A DNA stretch of 64,000 nt from Xiphophorus maculatus (Eukaryota > Chordata > Actinopteri > Cyprinodontiformes > Poeciliidae). This document shows, one piece after another, positions 60,561 through 64,000 of the stretch. The notes below the pieces were generated by a model that was not told the DNA's origin, searched no databases, and was given only the letters and a program-made list of their open reading frames with translations. How positions within the stretch are numbered: position 1 is the first letter of the stretch; each line of letters begins with the position of its first letter. The translations under genes and the position numbers were made by a program. The DNA lies in the NCBI RefSeq assembly GCF_002775205.1, contig NC_036456.1, positions 5,223,463 to 5,287,462 of the forward strand, in the 5' to 3' direction.

Positions 60561-61086
60561 TGCTGTGCTGCCCAGATTTTTTTTCTCCCCCCTCTGTTTA
60601 AGCAGACGGATCGATGAATATCACAGAGAGGAGAAAAGCTCCCAAAAAGCTGAGTCAAGGCTCACACACACAAAACGGCAAACACATTTCTGAAAGGACC
60701 GAGACTTGGTCCGTTGGATCTATAACCCAGCTTCATCCTGATGAACTTCTGATGCAAAGTTCAAAAAGCTTGTTGAGACCCTTTCTTAAACACCCCTAAA
60801 AAAGACTCCCAACACATTCAAATGGTTTTGAGGTAGGACGCACGCAAAAATATATCAGCGGTGCTCGTTTTTGTGGTAATTAATGTCTCTTTTTTTTTCT
60901 TTAGAAAATCGAAGGTTCTGTTTTTGTAGAAGGGAAACCCTAAGGTCGCGCAACTGAAAATTGCAGCTGGTCACATGTACGAGGCAGAGCTTAAACATGA
61001 CAAAAATTTAAGATCTATTGGACTGCTAAGTACATTTGGTGTGGTCGAGGTGAGGCACTGGAAGCTAGAAACTTTGCGCCGACTAT

Positions 61087-61128
61087 CAAGCACGGTGGTT
61101 GCACCAACATGCTGTGGGCTTGTTTCAA
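61087..61128 (+). mobile_element. Tc1-like transposase fragment
   Basis: AAGCACGGTGGTTGCACCAA then CATGCTGTGGGCTTGTTTC corresponds to the KHGGGSIMLWGCF block of Tc1 transposases, with a frame disruption. Flanking transposase sequence is too decayed to follow with confidence. Confidence 0.55.
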
Positions 61129-61212
61129 TCCCACTGAATCCAAAGTGGACAGAATAGCAAAGGAGGAAGACTTGCCTCCGAATTGTTCACCTCCACTGCA
61201 ATCAACAGCCGG

Positions 61213-61285
61213 GTAAGGCTGCAACTAACAATTATTTTAGTATTCAATTAATCTATCAACAATTCATTGGTTAATCGGATAAAAA
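61213..61285. repeat. GGCTGCAACTAACAATTATTTT-type repeat end
   Basis: GGCTGCAACTAACAATTATT, TTCAATTAATCTATCAAC and GGTTAATCGGATAAAAA match the end of a widespread fish MITE family. Only one end is present. Confidence 0.55.
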
Positions 61286-61403
61286 AAAATTGGCACATTC
61301 TGCAAATTTTTCTTTAAAGTACGAAAGCCTTTTATACGCAGTACTAGACATAAATTAAATGATAGAAATAAGCAAATAAGTCAATTCTTTTTTTAAGTAT
61401 ACA

Positions 61404-61406
<3 letters not shown>

Positions 61407-61462
<56 letters not shown>

Positions 61463-61480
61463 ATATATATATATACATAT
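61407..61480. repeat. (AT)n microsatellite, about 74 bp
   Basis: AT repeat with a short GTGTGT interruption near 61457-61462. Confidence 0.95.
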
Positions 61481-62619
61481 GTTTGTTTGTTTGGTTATAT
61501 TTACTCAGAATGCCCTTAGAAAGATAGAAGCTCTGTTAAAATAGCTTACTGCTGGTTGGGTACCTGCGCAAGTAGCCGGACTAAAAACCTGTTACAGTCT
61601 AAAGAGCAAAAACAGATAACATAATTTATATAATTTCATAGTTGTAACAGTCGAAACTAACAATTACACTTACATTACACTATATAAAAATTCAACAATT
61701 AACATGTTGAATTGTTTTAGCAGCAGTAGGAATAATTGTTGCTTTTTTTTGTTTTGTATAAAGGCAATTACAAAACAAAAGTTATACATTTTGGTTTAAA
61801 CGGTGAGATATTGTGAAACTACCACATTTTTACTCCATGTTAGCTCACTATCCTACAGACGCATGTGAAAATATATGTGGATGTAATACAGGCTCATAAA
61901 GTGTAGCTTCAGCTGGGGAGAATAATTCCCACCATTCCCTATTGGTTGTGCTCTCCCATCCATTCATAAAAAAAAAAGAAAAAAATCCATCTCCTTCCAC
62001 TCAAACTCAAATTGCCAGCCACCAGAGGCTTATTATTACAGTCGCAATACTTTAGAAGCGACTGGAGATACCATAAACAAATTAAACACCAACTTATAAG
62101 GGTTATGTAATATTGTAACCTGTTGTGGTTCAGCTGTAGAACATGAATGCTGTGGCTGGATAGAGTCAGAATAACAGCACCATGAGGACGCTGGGAAATG
62201 AAAGGACACTGGATACATGTGAACTAGCAGCCTCAACGATTCCAATGCAATTACTTTAACTAATGATGGACTGAAAGCCCCCAAGGGAATGTGGGGGGGA
62301 AACCCAATTTGCCACGCAATTGTAAAGATCAACTGTATACTGGGGAAAAGAAATGTCCTTAATCTAAATTCTATGACACATGTCTTATATTTGGCAAAAA
62401 CACACTGAAAACTACATTTTCCAGAATGAATGTGAAGTACTCTTCCCCATCGACATCATGCAATGGTATGCACGCGGGGAGGCGAACCGTGTCCATGAAT
62501 GAAGGAGCCGGTTCGACTCCCAGCTCAGACAAATGAATGAATGAGGCTCCAGAGAGCTGCGTTTTAAAGTAACAACCCCGAACCGGGAATAAAAGCAGGA
62601 AGAACGGAGATGTACTCAC

Positions 62620-62780
62620 CCCGGGCGCAGCTAAATGAGTCGGCTACAGACAAGGCAGAGATGACGGGGAGCAGCGGGACGAAAATCTTTCCTCGGAATG
62701 TGTCGGTGTCGGCCTCGGAGAGCACAGACGTGGTGCTGGGGGAAGGTGGAGGGAATTAAGCCCACCTCGTCTGGTTCAGT
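62620..62780 (-). promoter_or_regulatory. pea15: Probable pea15 untranslated first exon and promoter region
   Basis: On the minus strand GCGCCCGG|GGTGAGTAC (donor GTGAGT, exon end 62620) terminates a GC- and CpG-rich block. It is the strongest first-exon-like signal upstream of the pea15 ATG exon, which itself begins at an acceptor. The 5' limit is not defined: transcription may begin anywhere up to about 63.0 kb. It could instead belong to an unrelated transcript. Confidence 0.4.
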
Positions 62781-63008
62781 TTTACGGCTTCGAGTGATGG
62801 GTCAATGTTCTTGTTCTTGTTTTTTTTTTTTTTTTTAGTCAGAGGGAGCCGCTGCCGTGAAGGGGACACGGGTCAGGTCAGCAGTCAGTCTGAGCTGGTG
62901 GGAGATAACGGAGGAATGTTGGGTTCGGATTTGGTCGTGATCTCTCGGAGAATCTGCGCGCGCTGAAGTCTGGTACTGTGTGACCGGCTGCTGAAACGTG
63001 GAAACGCC

Positions 63009-63013
<5 letters not shown>

Positions 63014-63075
<62 letters not shown>
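63014..63075. repeat. (CT)31 microsatellite beside the presumed pea15 promoter
   Basis: About 62 bp of uninterrupted CT, i.e. GA on the minus strand. In metazoan promoters such GA tracts can be bound by GAGA-type factors. Here that is only a possibility. Confidence 0.96.
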
Positions 63076-63078
<3 letters not shown>

Positions 63079-63119
63079 GGTCACGGCTAAACACGCTGTC
63101 TAGATTCATTCGGAGATTG

Positions 63120-64000
63120 TCTATCGTGAGAGACGGTTCACTCTGAGGGATAAAGTGTCATTTTTCACTTTGTCGATGGAAAAAATATCTATTAGACGCG
63201 TAAATAAGAAAAGACTAATAATAATAATTGCAACTACTATTATTAATATTATTTTAATGTTACTATAACAATGTTACAGTAACATTAACATTTATTGTGG
63301 TTTTTGACTTTTTATAATCATAAAAATTAAACATGAAAAATGTGATAAATCTATGTAATATAGGGTTTTTTACTTCTTTAATTGGTTTGGGGGAGAAATA
63401 ATTTGATTCAATTATATTCTGAATGCAGCTGTAGCACTGTAAAATATTGACTTTATCAACAAATATGGAGTTTAAAATTGTGCCAACTTAGCTTTGATGT
63501 TTGCCCTTTCATTGTTTTGACAATAAAATTACTTGGTTAAATTAAATTGTGTATTAGAGTAAATTATGATTATAATGTTGTAAAGTAATGTCAATGCATC
63601 ACTTTATGGTATTCCACTTTATGTATGCACGATGAAGAGCACTTTTTCACACATTCACACACATTCACATTTCTAAGGTATATGCAGGAGTACTTTTCCT
63701 TTGTAGAAGGAATATTTCTGAATGTTCTAAACTTTTCAAACTGTGAAAGAGTACATCAACTCGACAGAAACTCTACGCCTTAAAACTAAAGACAATAACA
63801 CTGTGTAGTCATGGAAAAGGACTCTTAAAAAATGTTATCACCGTTACCGAAGAAGACAGAAAAAAAAACAAAACAGCCAAAACCCAGTTTTCAACTTCTT
63901 TTTTTCTCTGGTAAAGTGTTGGCTGAGCCAGCTTAAACATGTGTATAATATATTGTTTTTTTTCCCCAGCATAATATTTGGGTATATTTGTTTCACTGTA
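63120..64000. other. AT-rich sequence without recognised feature
   Basis: No exon, repeat end or regulatory cluster could be supported from here to the window edge. Confidence 0.5.

Larger units (their letters stand above)
29451..62610 (-). other. pea15: 33-kb region without coding exons, probable pea15 5' UTR intron
   Basis: The pea15 ATG exon starts with an acceptor at 29451-29453. The next convincing minus-strand donor in a promoter-like setting is at 62619. I found no other gene in between: open frames here are short, low-complexity or repeat-derived. The stretch holds MITEs, Tc1 fragments, microsatellites and several repeat-poor blocks, listed separately. The alternative is a short pea15 first intron plus intergenic DNA. 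Confidence 0.45.

Noticed and set aside
60190..60658. Frames rich in Cys/Val/Trp or Pro/Ser
   Set aside because: They are made by (CA)n/(GT)n and G-run sequence, not by genes.
62878..63109. Minus-strand frames of RERERERE repeats
   Set aside because: They are translations of the (CT)31 tract.
1..64000. CRISPR arrays, bacterial operons, tRNA/rRNA genes, integrated virus
   Set aside because: No regularly spaced repeats with unique spacers, no cloverleaf A/B boxes with matching stems, no rRNA core words and no viral structural or polymerase frame other than host LINE debris were found by eye.

Overview
The window reads as vertebrate nuclear DNA, almost certainly from a teleost fish. Coding sequence is sparse and split into short exons with GT/AG boundaries. 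The background is AT-rich, with long CA/TG, CT, TA and TGCC microsatellites. The mobile-element debris is of fish type: hAT-like MITEs, Tc1-like fragments, L2-like LINE 3' ends, and an element with an ISL2EU-like exon. There are no bacterial features, no CRISPR array and no rRNA or tRNA gene that I could support. The species cannot be determined from the sequence.

Layout. (1) 1-1.9 kb: the last two exons (+) of a gene I do not recognise, ending in an extreme Glu/Asp tail. (2) 2.6-6.1 kb: complete eight-exon mrpl48 (+), a mitoribosomal large-subunit protein, with an ETS-rich promoter. (3) 6.1-9.3 kb: decayed DNA-transposon and LINE sequence. (4) 9.36-14.3 kb: a samd9l-like gene (-). Its single large exon encodes the P-loop NTPase, TPR-like and OB-like part of the antiviral SAMD9/SAMD9L family but lacks the usual N-terminal third. 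It has a probable spliced 5' UTR and interferon-response-like motifs. (5) 14.66-15.90 kb: a hAT element with a perfect 8-bp target duplication and a BED-finger exon relic. (6) 20.10-21.51 kb: a terminal-inverted-repeat element with an ISL2EU-like coding exon and an internal ~185-bp duplication. (7) 27.4-29.45 kb: pea15 (-), with all 130 codons in three exons. (8) 29.45-62.6 kb: no coding exon found. A strong splice donor in a GC-rich block at 62.6 kb suggests this is one very long 5' UTR intron of pea15. It carries MITEs, microsatellites and several repeat-poor blocks that could be regulatory. (9) 62.6-64 kb: likely pea15 first exon and promoter, a long CT tract, then AT-rich sequence.

The genes are not a functional unit. 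mrpl48 serves mitochondrial translation, pea15 is a death-effector-domain adaptor that binds ERK and FADD in other vertebrates, and the samd9l copy belongs to an innate antiviral family. The most interesting locus is the short samd9l-like gene: its missing N-terminal modules, its possible alternative 3' splice and its ISRE-like promoter can all be tested directly.
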